From Caprella mutica (lineage: Eukaryota; Arthropoda; Malacostraca; Amphipoda; Caprellidae), in contig CANNZV010000328.1 in assembly GCA_947561585.1 (NCBI GenBank), forward strand, positions 372,001 to 436,000: DNA of 64,000 bases. The letters run 5' to 3'. This document shows positions 36,233-46,805 of this stretch, one piece after another. A model generated the notes under the pieces. It saw only the letters and a list, made by a program, of their open reading frames with translations, was not told where the DNA came from and did not search any database. The position numbers and the translations under genes are program-made. The stretch's first letter is position 1, and every line of letters begins with the position of its first letter.

Positions 36233-36913
36233 TACATGGATTGAAAAATACTGAATGAACTAACCGTAGGTACTCTTTTATCACACATTTTCAAAGTGTT
36301 TTCCAGAGCATGTAGCTAATCTTCGTTTTAATTTTTATTGTAAAAATATTTAAGCTCTGGTTCTCAAGATAGCTAATTAGCCACATAGAAATTTTACTGA
36401 TAGATGTTTGGATATCGTTTGAAAAGAACAGCAGAAACAAAATGAATTGTAATTTAATTCCGTATCGATCTAGGTCATTCGGCACGGTTTCTGTATAAAA
36501 ATTTCGTTTGAAACACCATTCCATATTTACAGTTGTTCTTTGTTTTAAACAGTCATGATTCCTTTTTAAATGAGACGACCATAGAAATTCAATAGCTAGC
36601 TGTAATTAAAAGCTTTCCTCTTAGTTTGATTTATGTTCATTCTCTTACAATAAATTTTTGAGACTGTGAAAAACAATTTCAAGTAGAACGAGACTGCTTG
36701 AAAATAAGAAACATAAAAAGAGGGTTTTGAGGGAAAGTTAACTATTTTTTCACGATGGGTTTCAAGACATTTTTGAATACACCCCGTCCTATATAGCTAC
36801 TAACAAATGTAGATTGGCAGTAATGGGTAATTCTTGTGAAGATTCACAATTCTGGTTAAGATTAACAGTGTCTAGGGTACTGTTAGATGCGATCCGACTT
36901 TTTAATCATTTAC
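36233..36913 (-). other. Downstream flank of the zinc-finger gene
   Basis: Probably the 3' untranslated region of the - strand gene. A 77-codon frame at 36291-36524 (-) has an ATG and a hydrophobic middle but no recognised domain, so it is not called. Confidence 0.4.
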
Positions 36914-38500
36914 CTATAGTTCATTGATATGGAGTGCTTCATGTTTTATTAAATTTCTTTTACTAGATAATTCTTTACCACATACACGACAACAGAATAG
37001 CATTTCACGTGTATGAACTCTCCTATGAGCTATGAAATTTCCTTTAGTAGCAAACATCTTTCCACACTCTTCACAAGCGAAAGGTTTAATCCCAGTATGG
37101 AGTTTTTGGTGGGCATTCAAATAACTCTTTAGAGAAAAAGTCTTGCGACACAATTGACAGCTAAAAGGTTTTACCTCACGATGTCCAATTCTATGCGCAA
37201 TCAATTTCTTATTAGTGGCAAATACTTTACCACAAATATCACAGTGCAATGGTTTCTCACCTTTATGAGCAATTCGGTGCACATTCAATAAATAACTTTC
37301 TGACGAGAATTTCTTATTTTCAGTGTGAACTACTTGATGAGCAGTTAAATACCTTTGTTCGGAGAATGCCTGGCCACATAAATCGCAATAGAAAGGCAGT
37401 TCGCCTAAGTGGAATTTTTGATGGGCTGTCAAATAGCATTTTGTAGTGAAAGAATTACCACATAAATCACAACCAAAGGGTTTCTCAGCTTTATGAACTA
37501 CTTTATGTGCAGACAAATAACTTTTAGCTGAAAATGTTTTGCCACATAGATCACAACCATAAGGTTTTTCTCCTCTATGTACTATTTCATGTGTAGTCAA
37601 GTACCTCTTAGCAGAAAATTGTTTACCACATGAATCACATTTAAAAGGTTTAAGTTTTACACCCGAATGAATACTTTGGTGCACTATACAATTACTTTTA
37701 GTAGAGAAAGAAACACTACTAGATGAGGATTCAGATTCAGTATTCTTAGAGGAATCATTGACGAGTAATGGCCTATGTGACTCATTAGCATTATAAATAT
37801 TGCTAGAATTCATTTCATCACAGGTAAAAATTGATTTAATTTCATTGGATCTATAATGAGCATCTATTTCTTGTTTTAACTTTAGACTAAACTCCACATA
37901 TTGACCAGCTTCAACACTAGAGTTGTGTTTACCATCTGATAACGCATCTCCGATATCCAAATCCTCAACCTCTGGCTTGACTTCTTCAGTTTCAATACAA
38001 AACATATCATTGGATGGGTTTTCTTCCTGCTTTGGCATGCCATCTATATGATGATCTTCTATCCCCAACTGTGACAAAAGAGATATGGAAAATATTAATA
38101 TATGTTGAGCGAAGGAAAAAGTGTACGGTTGCCAAATAGTAAACATTCAGTATAATGTAAAACAATATCTAGCTATCTACCAACCACCTGAATCTTAAGA
38201 GTGAACAAGAAAAGTAGGAACCAGATGACATAGCAGAAGATTAGGCAGGTATGGCTAACAAGAAGATTAGAGAACAAATTTGAATGCAGAAACCAGTCCT
38301 ACCTTTTGGTATATAAGTTGAGAGCCTGTATATAACATGGATTCATCTGGTAATGCATCAGTCATCAATTGGCTTGAAGAATGAGAAGACATCTGAGATG
38401 TTGCTGAAGTATTTTGCATTGTAAAAAGTTGATTTAGTTCGACAGCACAAGATTTGACGCTGTCTGTGTGTTTACCAATGTTTAACCCGATGGAGTACAA
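36914..38500 (-). CDS. C2H2 zinc-finger protein, two visible coding exons
   Basis: The 3' exon 36914-38068 and the 5' exon ending at 38303 join in phase 0 across a 234-bp intron (donor AAG|GTAGGA, acceptor TTTTGTCACAG|TTG). The 5' exon is open to at least 38500. The first ATG in this frame is at 38417-38419, giving about 423 residues; an upstream exon could supply an earlier start. The 3' exon encodes 384 residues. An acidic Ser-rich part (1-135) contains VKPE and LKQE, both fitting the sumoylation consensus. Eight intact C2H2 fingers follow at about 142-164, 170-192, 198-220, 226-248, 274-296, 302-324, 330-352 and 358-380, with GEKP-like linkers. Two finger-like units lack the Cys pair (about 119-134 and 253-268). 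A nuclear DNA-binding regulator is expected from the family; the target is unknown. Confidence 0.9.
37265..37312 (-). other. Degenerate zinc finger inside the C2H2 array
   Basis: Between fingers four and five the text reads TENKKFSSESYLLNVHRIAH. The helix and both His remain, but the Cys-x2-Cys hairpin is missing and there is one extra residue before the His pair. The spacing of the flanking fingers is short by eight residues, so the net change is an in-frame loss of 24 bp. Confidence 0.8.
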
Positions 38501-38503
38501 TTG

Positions 38504-39061
38504 AAGACAAGGTCTGCTTGGGCAAAACTGATGTCTTGGTCTGCAGGATTAAAACCAGACACAGTATGATGAGGTCTATCGTGATTTGCTTGTAAATATA
38601 AATTGTAAGATTGCTAAAACTGATGCAGGAGAAGGAGGAGTGTTAATACTTTTATAGAAGCATCACACTAGCTATCTGAAAAAAGAAAGAAAGAAAGCTA
38701 CAATACCATCTAGCTACTAGCTACTATTGTAAAATGGAAGGATTCATATAAATTAGCAAAATAACAAGGATTACAAAATCATCCAATTATGATCTTTTGG
38801 GGAGATTGTAGCTAGCAATAGCAAAGATTTAAAAAAAATGAAAGTTAGTAAGCTAATAATTTCCTATAGCTATAGAGATTAAAATTTTTATAATCTTCTA
38901 GGTATGAAGAAACCTCAATTAGATCATTTTGTGTTTGACACTTTATCAGTTGAGCTTCTCAGGTAGGTTGCTATAGTTATTCTTCTGGTTCTAAAATATG
39001 TAAAAGAATTGGGTCTTGGAATTAAAAATGGCCTCTCAACATAAATTGCTAGCTATTATGT
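38504..39061. other. Upstream region of the zinc-finger gene
   Basis: Probable intron or 5' region for the - strand gene. A possible acceptor for the 5' coding exon is GGTTTTAATCCTGCAG, read on the - strand near 38540. No further coding segment is recognised. Many AGCTA words occur near 38.7-39.1 kb. Confidence 0.35.
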
Positions 39062-39350
39062 AGTTTGTTGTATCTGCCAGACAAGGGGAATTTGAGCAGC
39101 GGCACGCCCCTCGATACATCTAACTTAAAAGTTATATTTATACCTGAGACCGAAAGTTCTGAGACCAAATTTTCTGCTCAAATCTCATGTTGTCAAAATT
39201 ATTAATGTTAAAATCATTTTAAAATGGTTGAGGATGTTATCTGCTTTTAGAATTCATAATTTCAACTTTTTTGCTTACTGTTCTTGAATGAAATTATAAA
39301 ATGAGACCAAAATTCCCAAGACTGAATTTTCCTAGAACCTAGCTATAATG
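39062..39350 (-). repeat. Reverse copy of the GAGACCGAAA repeat family
   Basis: Reverse-orientation relative of 54185-54590: GAGACCGAAAGTTCTGAGACC, TCTGCTCAAATCTCATG, AACTTTTTTGCTTACTGTTCTTG and CCTAGAACCTAG occur in inverted order. The GCACGCCCC and GTTTGTTGT module is shared with 48.7 and 54.5 kb. Confidence 0.6.
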
Positions 39351-39424
39351 GTAGCTACCTCACAATGAAGTCATCAAATAACTATAGTTAGTTACAAGTA
39401 GGTAATAGCTATCTTAATGGGTGC

Positions 39425-39505
39425 TAGAAAAATTTCCCACAGGAAAACTGCCACTGTGGGAAAATTGCCACTGTAAGAAGATTGCCACTGTGGAAAATTG
39501 GCACT
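39425..39505 (+). repeat. Single-ended word cluster, word AAAATTGCCACTGTGG
   Basis: Four to five copies of a 16-18-bp word (AAAACTGCCACTGTGG, AAAATTGCCACTGTAAG, AGATTGCCACTGTGG, AAAATTGGCACTGG). It looks like one end of a word-ended element; no opposite end was found. Confidence 0.5.
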
Positions 39506-39754
39506 GGATGATATCTTTTTCAAAAATAATACTGAATTAAATATTTATCAGATTTTAATATTTAAGAATTATTTACAATGAGTACATTTCATTTAGACAA
39601 GTTACACGATCTAAGTGGATTCTTCCATCGGTGGGAAGGAGACTGGAGTGTGCTGATAGCTTATAAGTAATTAATCTTGGTTTTATGTTTTCAACTGTTC
39701 CTTTAAGAGGTTAAATCATTATAAAGTTCTTCTACTCAACTAGTGTGCCGCCTT

Positions 39755-41095
39755 CTGCAGACTGGCCAACAGAGTAATGGATCCATCAGAAAAGACTACT
39801 TTTTCCAGAGTGGACACTTGGTAACCCAGTCTGCAAAAGATGCATGAAGTTGTGAAGTGTTTCTGGCAACTATTGAGGCCTCGAAATTAGTCTCCTGAAT
39901 TATCTGGCGACAATTTACCAATTAATTCCTATGTTTACATGTATTTATTGGAGAGTATTTTGAAATTTTTGGTCATTTTGGAGAGAAATTTGAAAATCTT
40001 TGGTGACAAATTGCCCCAAAAATTAAATAACTGGAGACTGATTGTGCATGCTTTGCAGACTGATTGGTAACATCCTTATGCTTCATATCTGACCACTCTG
40101 TAGCTATTTGGTGCACAAAATTCCACTGACCTTCAGAAAAAGCTGAAAAAATCCACCATAAATTTGCACTAATTTGGCTGATCACTATCATTTTACCCAT
40201 TTTTCCACAGAAAATTAATGGTAACATAGGAATAAATAGCTAAAATCCACTGACTTTACCTGAATAATATTTTCAATGGAGAAAAATTCCACCAACAAGT
40301 CAGTGGAATTTAGTGACCCCAGACTGCAGGAACTGGTAAACTGTTCTCCAAGAAATACTCTATTTTGACTTCTGTTCTCAGTAAAATACATGTAAATATA
40401 GAAGGAAATTAAAGATTGTTCGCACAGAAAATGTTAAAAATGTCCCATATTCTGCAGACTTGGAATTTACTATGAAATACAGACTGGATGTCTGATGCAT
40501 GTGTATCTCTTGAGACCGTTTTATGAGTGATTTACTTGTTATTTACATGTTTTTCAACTTATTTCACCCCTCAAAAGTCGCCAATATACTGGAGACTTTG
40601 AAACAGGGCGCAAAAAGTCTTGAGAAAAATATTCCATATTCTGCAGAATGGTTGGACAACAACTATTGCAATCTGGGTCACACTCAGTCTGCAAAATTTG
40701 GGACATATTAAAAAAATTCTGTGCGAACAATCCAGTCTGCCAAAGATGCATGAAGTTGTGAATTTTATTTGGCGACTATTGAGGCCTTGAAATTGGTCTC
40801 CTGAATTATCCAGCGACAATTTTCTGATTAATTCCTATGTTTACATGTAATTATTGGAGAGTATTATGAGATTTTTGGCCATTTCGGAGAGAAATTTAAA
40901 AATCTTTGGAGAGAAATTGCCCCAAAAATTGAATATCTGGAGACTGATTGTGCATGCTTTGCAGTGTCGAACAATCCTTAATTTCTTCCTATATTTACAT
41001 GTATTTTACTTTATTCAGAACAAAAGCTATATTAGAGGATTTCTTGGAGAACAGTTTTAAGTTTACCAGCTCTTGCAGTCTGCCATCTGGGTCGC
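39755..41095. repeat. Mosaic of direct and inverted repeat modules
   Basis: Module M1 (GATGCATGAAGTTGTGAA ... GAGAGAAATTTGAAAATCTTTGG ... GAGACTGATTGTGCATGCTT) occurs at 39832-40055 and 40734-40965. Module M2 (GGAACTGGTAAACTGTTCTC ... GATTGTTCGCACAGAAAATG) at 40325-40450 is inverted at about 40960-41085. GATTGTTCGCACAGAA is again inverted at 40693-40732. TGCAGACTGG or its inverse stands at or near most module edges. Confidence 0.75.
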
Positions 41096-41483
41096 CAGAT
41101 TGTATTTGGTGGTAAATTCCAATGATATGTCAGCTGACGGCAGATATTCAATTTCTCTAATAAAAAAATTCCTGCAATGTGAATGTCGGAGGATATTTAG
41201 CTATTAATTTCTATTTTACCATTAATTTTGGGAGGGGAAACTGGAAAAATTGATGAAAAATGTTGGCAGCTATTTCTCAGATTTTAGTTCAGTGCACCAA
41301 ATACAAACTGGTGGGGTGACGGTGACCGTCAATGGGGTCGGACGGGGACACGGGGTCAGACCCTCTTCCCCCAGTCTGAAAAGCATGCACAATCAGTCTC
41401 CAGATTATTTTAAAAATTAAATATCTGGACCAGATATTTAATTTTTCATTATTTTTGGGGCAATTTCTCCGGTGTATAGAATC
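41096..41483. repeat. Continuation of the repeat mosaic
   Basis: 41385-41470 holds inverted pieces of M1 (AGCATGCACAATCAGTCTCC, AAATTAAATATCTGG, GGGGCAATTTCTCC). 41310-41375 is locally G-rich (GGGGTCGGACGGGGACACGG). Confidence 0.5.
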
Positions 41484-41595
41484 ACCGAAACGGACCAATT
41501 GAAAAACAAAACAGACCGATTGGGGACCAATTGTGGTACGAAACGGACAGATTGGGGTCCAAAACGGACCGAATGGAGACCAAGCCGGATCGGTG
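41484..41595 (+). repeat. Word cluster AACGGACCGATTGGGGACC
   Basis: About five degenerate copies of a 19-24-bp word directly precede the LINE remnant. This gives the following open frame its Thr/Asp/Lys-rich start, which is not LINE protein. Confidence 0.6.
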
Positions 41596-43318
41596 AACTT
41601 CTCAGGAAACTGACTAATGCTTCCGGAGTTTATGCACAGGCTTACGCTGATGATGTACTCCTGCTATCAACTGGAATAGACTCCTTTACTATTAGTGAAC
41701 GAGTTCAGGAAGGTTTGACGACTGTTGAAGAATGGGCCAGAGAATCTGGACTATCTTTGTGCAGCAATAAAACTTTTGCTACTATGTTTACATGGAAACG
41801 CAAATGGAAGTATCACCCCCTAAGACTTATGGGACAAGAAATTCGGCTTGTAGACAGAGTAACATACTTCGGAGTGACCCTGTACCCAAAGCTGAGCTGG
41901 ATCCCTCATATAGTTGACAAGTCTGCTAAAGCCAATAGATGCCTCCTACTGTGTAGGCAAGCAATTAGACAGACCTGGGGGCATTCTCCGAAGGTCATGA
42001 TGTGGATTTTCACCACCATTATTTGACCTATTATGAGCTATGCTGTTACGGTTGGGGCGGCGGGGCTGGAGACTCGGACATGCGACCTGAAGCTGTCCAC
42101 ACTACAGCAGAAGGCTTGTATTTCCGTTTCATCAGCCTATCCTGGAACGCCCACAGCCGCACTAGAGATGCTCCTCGGCCTGCCACCTCTGACTTCCTTA
42201 CTCGAAGGGACAGCGGTGTCAGGTGCTTACCGGTTGAAACAGGCGGGTTTGTGGAGGGGTGGCTACATCAAAGACACTTTTTGGCTCACCAGAGCCATGT
42301 GAATTGGTGTAACAGGAACTCCAGGGACCTACCTGTTCTAGCCAATCCGGGAGATCTATGCAGCCCTCGGTTAAATCTACAAGTGAGATTTAAGACGAGT
42401 ACTGTGGCCCCCGACCACACAGTGGAAGATTTGACTGTGGCCTGTTTTACAGATGGCTCCAAGCTTGAATCTGGCAGAACAGGTGAAGAAGTAGCTACAT
42501 TTCCCTGGTAGGAATGATACTGACCTAATTGTATATCTAGGTTATCACTCCTCCGTTTTCCAGGCGGAGATATTGGCGATCACTCTGGCAGCAGAGAGAC
42601 TGACCAGCATCATTTCCGGGGAACCTGATGTGGAGAGAGTTATCATATACTCAGATAGCCAAGTGGCAATCAAAGCCGTGGTTAGTTTGAGGACCAGGAG
42701 CCAAACGGTAAAACGATGTGTAAATGCCCCGAACTCTCTAGGGCAGCAGCCGGCAGATGGCTGCTGTCACTCTTCAGTGGGTTAAGGCTCACGTAGGTAC
42801 CATTGGTAACTAAACTGCCGAATTCTTAGCTAAGGAAGCAGCTAAGACCTCATGTGAAGGACCCGAACCCTTTCTGCCAGTGCCATATAGTGCATGTAAA
42901 ATTTCAGTTTACCAGTGGATTGCAGATAACTCCAGAAGATGGGCCAACCTATCTTCTTGTAGACAGACCAAAGAGCTCTGCGAGCAGCCTCTGGATAGGA
43001 GAGGCAGTCTGAGACTCTTGTCGTTGACTCGAAGGAAACTTCGTCTTACCCTGCAAATTTTAACAGGGCACGGAAACTTTGGATTCTATAACAGGATTAC
43101 TGGAAAATGGACCAATGACACTTGCCGACGATGTGATCTTGCTCCAAAGACAAGGACTCATATTGTTGAAGAATGCCCTTCTTATCACACACATTACTAG
43201 GGACTCTACTCTGGATGGATTTCTAATGAACATTCATAGAATTAGTAGGACTCTCAGCTTCTCACATCTTTCTACCTTTCTTGAAAGAATTAGGAGGCTG
43301 GAGGATTTCAACGACTAG
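41596..43318 (+). mobile_element. 5'-truncated, decayed LINE: RT tail, RNase H and zinc knuckle
   Basis: The reverse transcriptase catalytic motif AYADDVLLLST is at 41640-41670, followed by VTYFGVTLYPKLSWIPHI and the thumb region. A TGA at 42024 interrupts an otherwise continuous frame (MSYAVTVGAAG...ALEMLLGLPPLTSL). RNase H pieces follow in shifted frames: CFTDGSKLESG, FQAEILAITLAAERL, IIYSDSQVAIKAV and WVKAHVGTIGN. The tail carries CRRCDLAPKTRTHIVEEC, the CCHC knuckle of such elements. Several frameshifts and stops mark it as dead. RNase H plus knuckle points to the I/R1/LOA/Jockey group; the exact clade is not resolved. Confidence 0.9.
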
Positions 43319-43358
43319 TCTCTAGATCGGTACAATAGGGATTTAGCCAGATTGCAGG

Positions 43359-43490
43359 AACTGATAAACTGTTCTTCAACAAATCCTTTATTTTGTCTTC
43401 TGTTATCAGTAAAATACATGTAAATATAGGAGGAAATTAAGGATTGTTCGCACAGAAAATGTTAAAAATGTCCCATATTCTGCAGACTGG
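43359..43490 (+). repeat. Module M2 copy at the 3' side of the LINE
   Basis: GAACTGATAAACTGTTCTTC ... GATTGTTCGCACAGAAAATG ... TCTGCAGACTGG repeats 40329-40461 in the same orientation, so the LINE lies between two direct copies. Confidence 0.8.
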
Positions 43491-43524
43491 GGATTTATTA
43501 TTATAAAAAAGTTATCATCGAAAA

Positions 43525-46500
43525 ACTGTGCGCAAAGATCGTGGGGATAAACCGGGTGAATTTTGCGCAATTACCGGGTGTACTTGCGCACTGCGCAAAT
43601 TCACCCAATGTGAAACTGCGCAGTGCGCAAGTTCATTCTATGTATAAACTGTGCATAGAAAATCTAACCCCGATATGCTATGCAACTGCCGTGAATCTGC
43701 CCCAATCTTCTATGCAACTGCCCCAATCTGCTGTGCCATTGCCCCAATCTGCTGTGCAATTGCAGTGAGGCTGCTGTGGAATTGCCGTGAGGCTGCTGTG
43801 GAATTGCCGTGAGGCTGCTGTGGAATTGCCGTGAGGCTGCTGTGGAATTGCCGTGAGGCTGCTGTGGAATTGCCGTGAGTCTGCTGTGGAATTGCCGTGA
43901 GTCTGCTGTGGAATTGCCGTGAGTCTGCTGTGGAATTGCCGTGATTCTGCTGTGGAATTGCCGTGATTCTGTTGTGGAATTGCCATGATTCTGCTGTGGT
44001 ATTGCCGTGAGTCTGCTGTGGTATTGCCGTGAGTCTGCTGTGGTATTGCCGTGAGTCTGCTGTGGTATTGCCGTGAGTCTGCTGTGGTATTGCCGTGAGT
44101 CTGCTGTGGTATTGCCGTGAGTCTGCTGTGGTATTGCCGTGAGTCAGCTGTGGAATTGCCGTGATTCTGCTGTGGAATTGCCGTGAGTCTGCTGTGGAAT
44201 TGCCGTGAGTCTGCTGTGGAATTGCCGTGAGTCTGCTGTGGAATTGCCGTGAGTCTGCTGTGGAATTGCCGTGAGTCTGCTGTGGAATTGCCGTGAGTCT
44301 GCTGTGGAATTGCCGTGAGTCTGCTGTGGAATTGCCGTGAGTCTGCTGTGGAATTGCCGTGAGTCTGCTGTGGAATTGCCGTGAGTCTGCTGTGGAATTG
44401 CCGTGAGTCTGCTGTGGAATTGCCGTGAGTCTGCTGTGGAATTGCCGTGAGTCTGCTGTGGAATTGCCGTGAGTCTGCTGTGGAATTGCCGTGAGTCTGC
44501 TGTGGAATTGCCGTGAGTCTGCTGTGGAATTGCCGTGAGTCTGCTGTGGAATTGCCGTGAGTCTGCTGTGGAATTGCCGTGAGTCTGCTGTGGAATTGCC
44601 GTGAGTCTGCTGTGGAATTGCCGTGAGTCTGCTGTGGAATTGCCGTGAGTCTGCTGTGGAATTGCCGTGAGTCTGCTGTGGAATTGCCGTGAGTCTGCTG
44701 TGGAATTGCCGTGAGTCTGCTGTGGAATTGCCGTGAGTCTGCTGTGGAATTGCCGTGAGTCTGCTGTGGAATTGCCGTGAGTCTGCTGTGGAATTGCCGT
44801 GAGTCTGTTGTGGAATTGCCGTGAGTCTGCTGTGGTATTGCCGTGAGTCTGCTGTGGTATTGCCGTGAGTCTGCTGTGGTATTGCCGTGAGTCTGCTGTG
44901 GTATTGCCGTGAGTCTGCTGTGGTATTGCCGTGAGTCTGCTGTGGAATTGCCGTGATTCTGCTGTGGAATTGCTGTGAGTCTGCTGTGGAATTGCTGTGA
45001 GTCTGCTGTGGAATTGCCGTGAGTCTGCTGTGGAATTGCCGTGAGTCTGCTGTGGAATTGCCGTGAGTCTGCTGTGGAATTGCCGTGAGTCTGCTGTGGA
45101 ATTGCCGTGAGTCTGCTGTGGAATTGCCGTGAGTCTGCTGTGGAATTGCCGTGAGTATGCTGTGGAATTGCCGTGAGTATGCTGTGGAATTGCCGTGAGT
45201 CTGCTGTGGAATTGCCGTGAGTCTGCTGTGGAATTGCCGTGAGTCTGCTGTGGTATTGCCGTGAGTCTGCTGTGGAATTGCGTGAGTCTGCTGTGGAATT
45301 GCCGTGAGTCTGCTGTGGAATTGCCGTGAGTCTGCTGTGGAATTGCCGTGAGTCTGCTGTGGAATTGCCGTGAGTCTGCTGTGGAATTGCCGTGAGTCTG
45401 CTGTGGAATTGCCGTGAGTTTGCTGTGGAATTGCCGTGACTCTGCTGTGGAATTGCCGTGAGTCTGCTGTGGAATTGCCGTGAGTCTGCTGTGGAATTGC
45501 CGTGAGTCTGCTGTGGAATTGCCGTGAGTCTGCTGTGGATTTGCTGTGAGTCTGCTGTGGAATTGCCGTGAGTCTGCTGTGGAATTGCCGTGAGTCTGCT
45601 GTGGAATTGCCGTGAGGCTGCTGTGGAATTGCCGTGAGTCTGCTGTGCAATTGCCGTGAGTCTGCTGTGCAATTGCCGTGAGTCTGCTGTGCAATTGCCG
45701 TGAGTCTGCTGTGCAATTGCCGTGAGTCTGCTGTGCAATTGCCGTGAGTCTGCTGTGCAATTGCCGTGGAATTGCCGTGAGTCTGCTGTGGAATTGCCGT
45801 GAGTCTGCTGTGGAATTGCCGTGAGTCTGCTGTGGAATTGCCGTGAGTCTGCAGTGGAATTGCCGTGAGTCTGCAGTGGAATTGCCGTGAGTCTGCTGTG
45901 CAATTGCCGTGAGTCTGCTGTGCAATTGCCGTGAGTCTGCTGTGGAATTGCCGTGAGTCTGCTGTGGAATTGCCGTGAGTCTGCAGTGGAATTGCCGTGA
46001 GTCTGCTGTGCAATTGCCGTGAGTCTGCTGTGCAATTGCCGTGAGTCTGCTGTGGAATTGCCGTGAGTCTGCTGTGGAATTGCCGTGAGTCTGCTGTGGA
46101 ATTGCCGTGATATAGGAGTATCGGCCTGGGGATGAATATCACAGGTTTATTAATGAATAAGAGCTCTTTAACTTTATTAATAAATGTGCGCAAGTCCACC
46201 CGTGAATTAAAATATTCCCAGGGTGATCTTGCGCATCTAGTATATTGGTTATATCTCAATAATTTATAAGTATTATTATTAAAATCATCTTACATGACGT
46301 TAATCTGCAGTAAATTATGAGTATCCAACGTAAATTGCAATCAAATTGAAGCATAATTATCAACACTACAGCATAGTTCGCGGAGATTCGATTCTAGTCC
46401 AAAATAATTATTTTGCCATAAAAAACATAGGTCTCTGTTTGAACACTTAGTATCTATACCTAATCTCTTACGATTTTCGCGAAATTTATGCACTTGGGGG

Positions 46501-46620
46501 TTTAAGAGCTGCTCTTTCCAATGGTGTTGTCAGATTTGAAATATTTTCACGCATTCACCGTCAATTACCGATGCGCAACTTCACCCGGAAAGTTGAAGTG
46601 CGCAAAGCCACCCGGTCTGA
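43525..46620. mobile_element. Word-ended element (word TTGCGCA / ACCCGG) enclosing the 22-bp minisatellite
   Basis: At the left (43525-43635), CCGGGTGAATTTTGCGCA and CCGGGTGTACTTGCGCA are forward, followed by CTGCGCAAATTCACCC and GTGCGCAAGTTC reversed. At the right (46571-46612), TGCGCAACTTCACCCGG and GTGCGCAAAGCCACCCGG are in the reverse sense. Two more copies lie just after the minisatellite (46187-46236). The arrangement is that of an element with inverted word clusters; 46240-46560 would be its body. Confidence 0.5.
43676..46109. repeat. 22-bp minisatellite, about 110 units
   Basis: Unit GTCTGCTGTGGAATTGCC plus GTGA. The edges are degenerate (CCCCAATCTGCTGTG at left). Variant blocks recur: GGTATT units at 43997-44140 and 44830-44940, GCAATT units at 45640-45770 and near 45900 and 46010. 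One unit has lost a C near 45277. The reverse-strand unit contains no stop in any frame, so three overlapping open frames of 593-849 codons exist. Confidence 0.97.
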
Positions 46621-46624
46621 CGCT

Positions 46625-46805
46625 ACCCGCAATTTCTCTCCAAAGATTTTCAAATCTCTCTCCAAAATCTCAAAATTCTCTCCACTAATTACATGTAACC
46701 ATAGGAATTAATTGGAAAATTGTCACTTGATAATTCAGGAGAATAATTTCAAGGCCTCAATAGTCACCAGATAAACTTCACAAAATCACAACTTCATGCA
46801 TCTCC
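46625..46805 (-). repeat. Module M1, reverse copy
   Basis: TCTCTCCAAAGATTTTCAAA ... ACATGTAACCATAGGAATTA ... CACAACTTCATGCATCTCC is the inverse of 40734-40940. Confidence 0.75.

Noticed and set aside
36291..36524. 77-codon reverse frame after the zinc-finger gene
   Set aside because: No domain and no splice evidence; more likely 3' untranslated sequence.
42002..42511. Separate 169-codon gene
   Set aside because: Mostly an out-of-frame shadow of the LINE; only its last part (FTDGSK) is real LINE sequence reached by a frameshift.
43678..46259. Three overlapping reverse-strand open frames of 593-849 codons
   Set aside because: They lie entirely in the 22-bp minisatellite, whose reverse unit has no stop in any frame. 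There is no start context or domain, and all three frames give the same peptide cycle.
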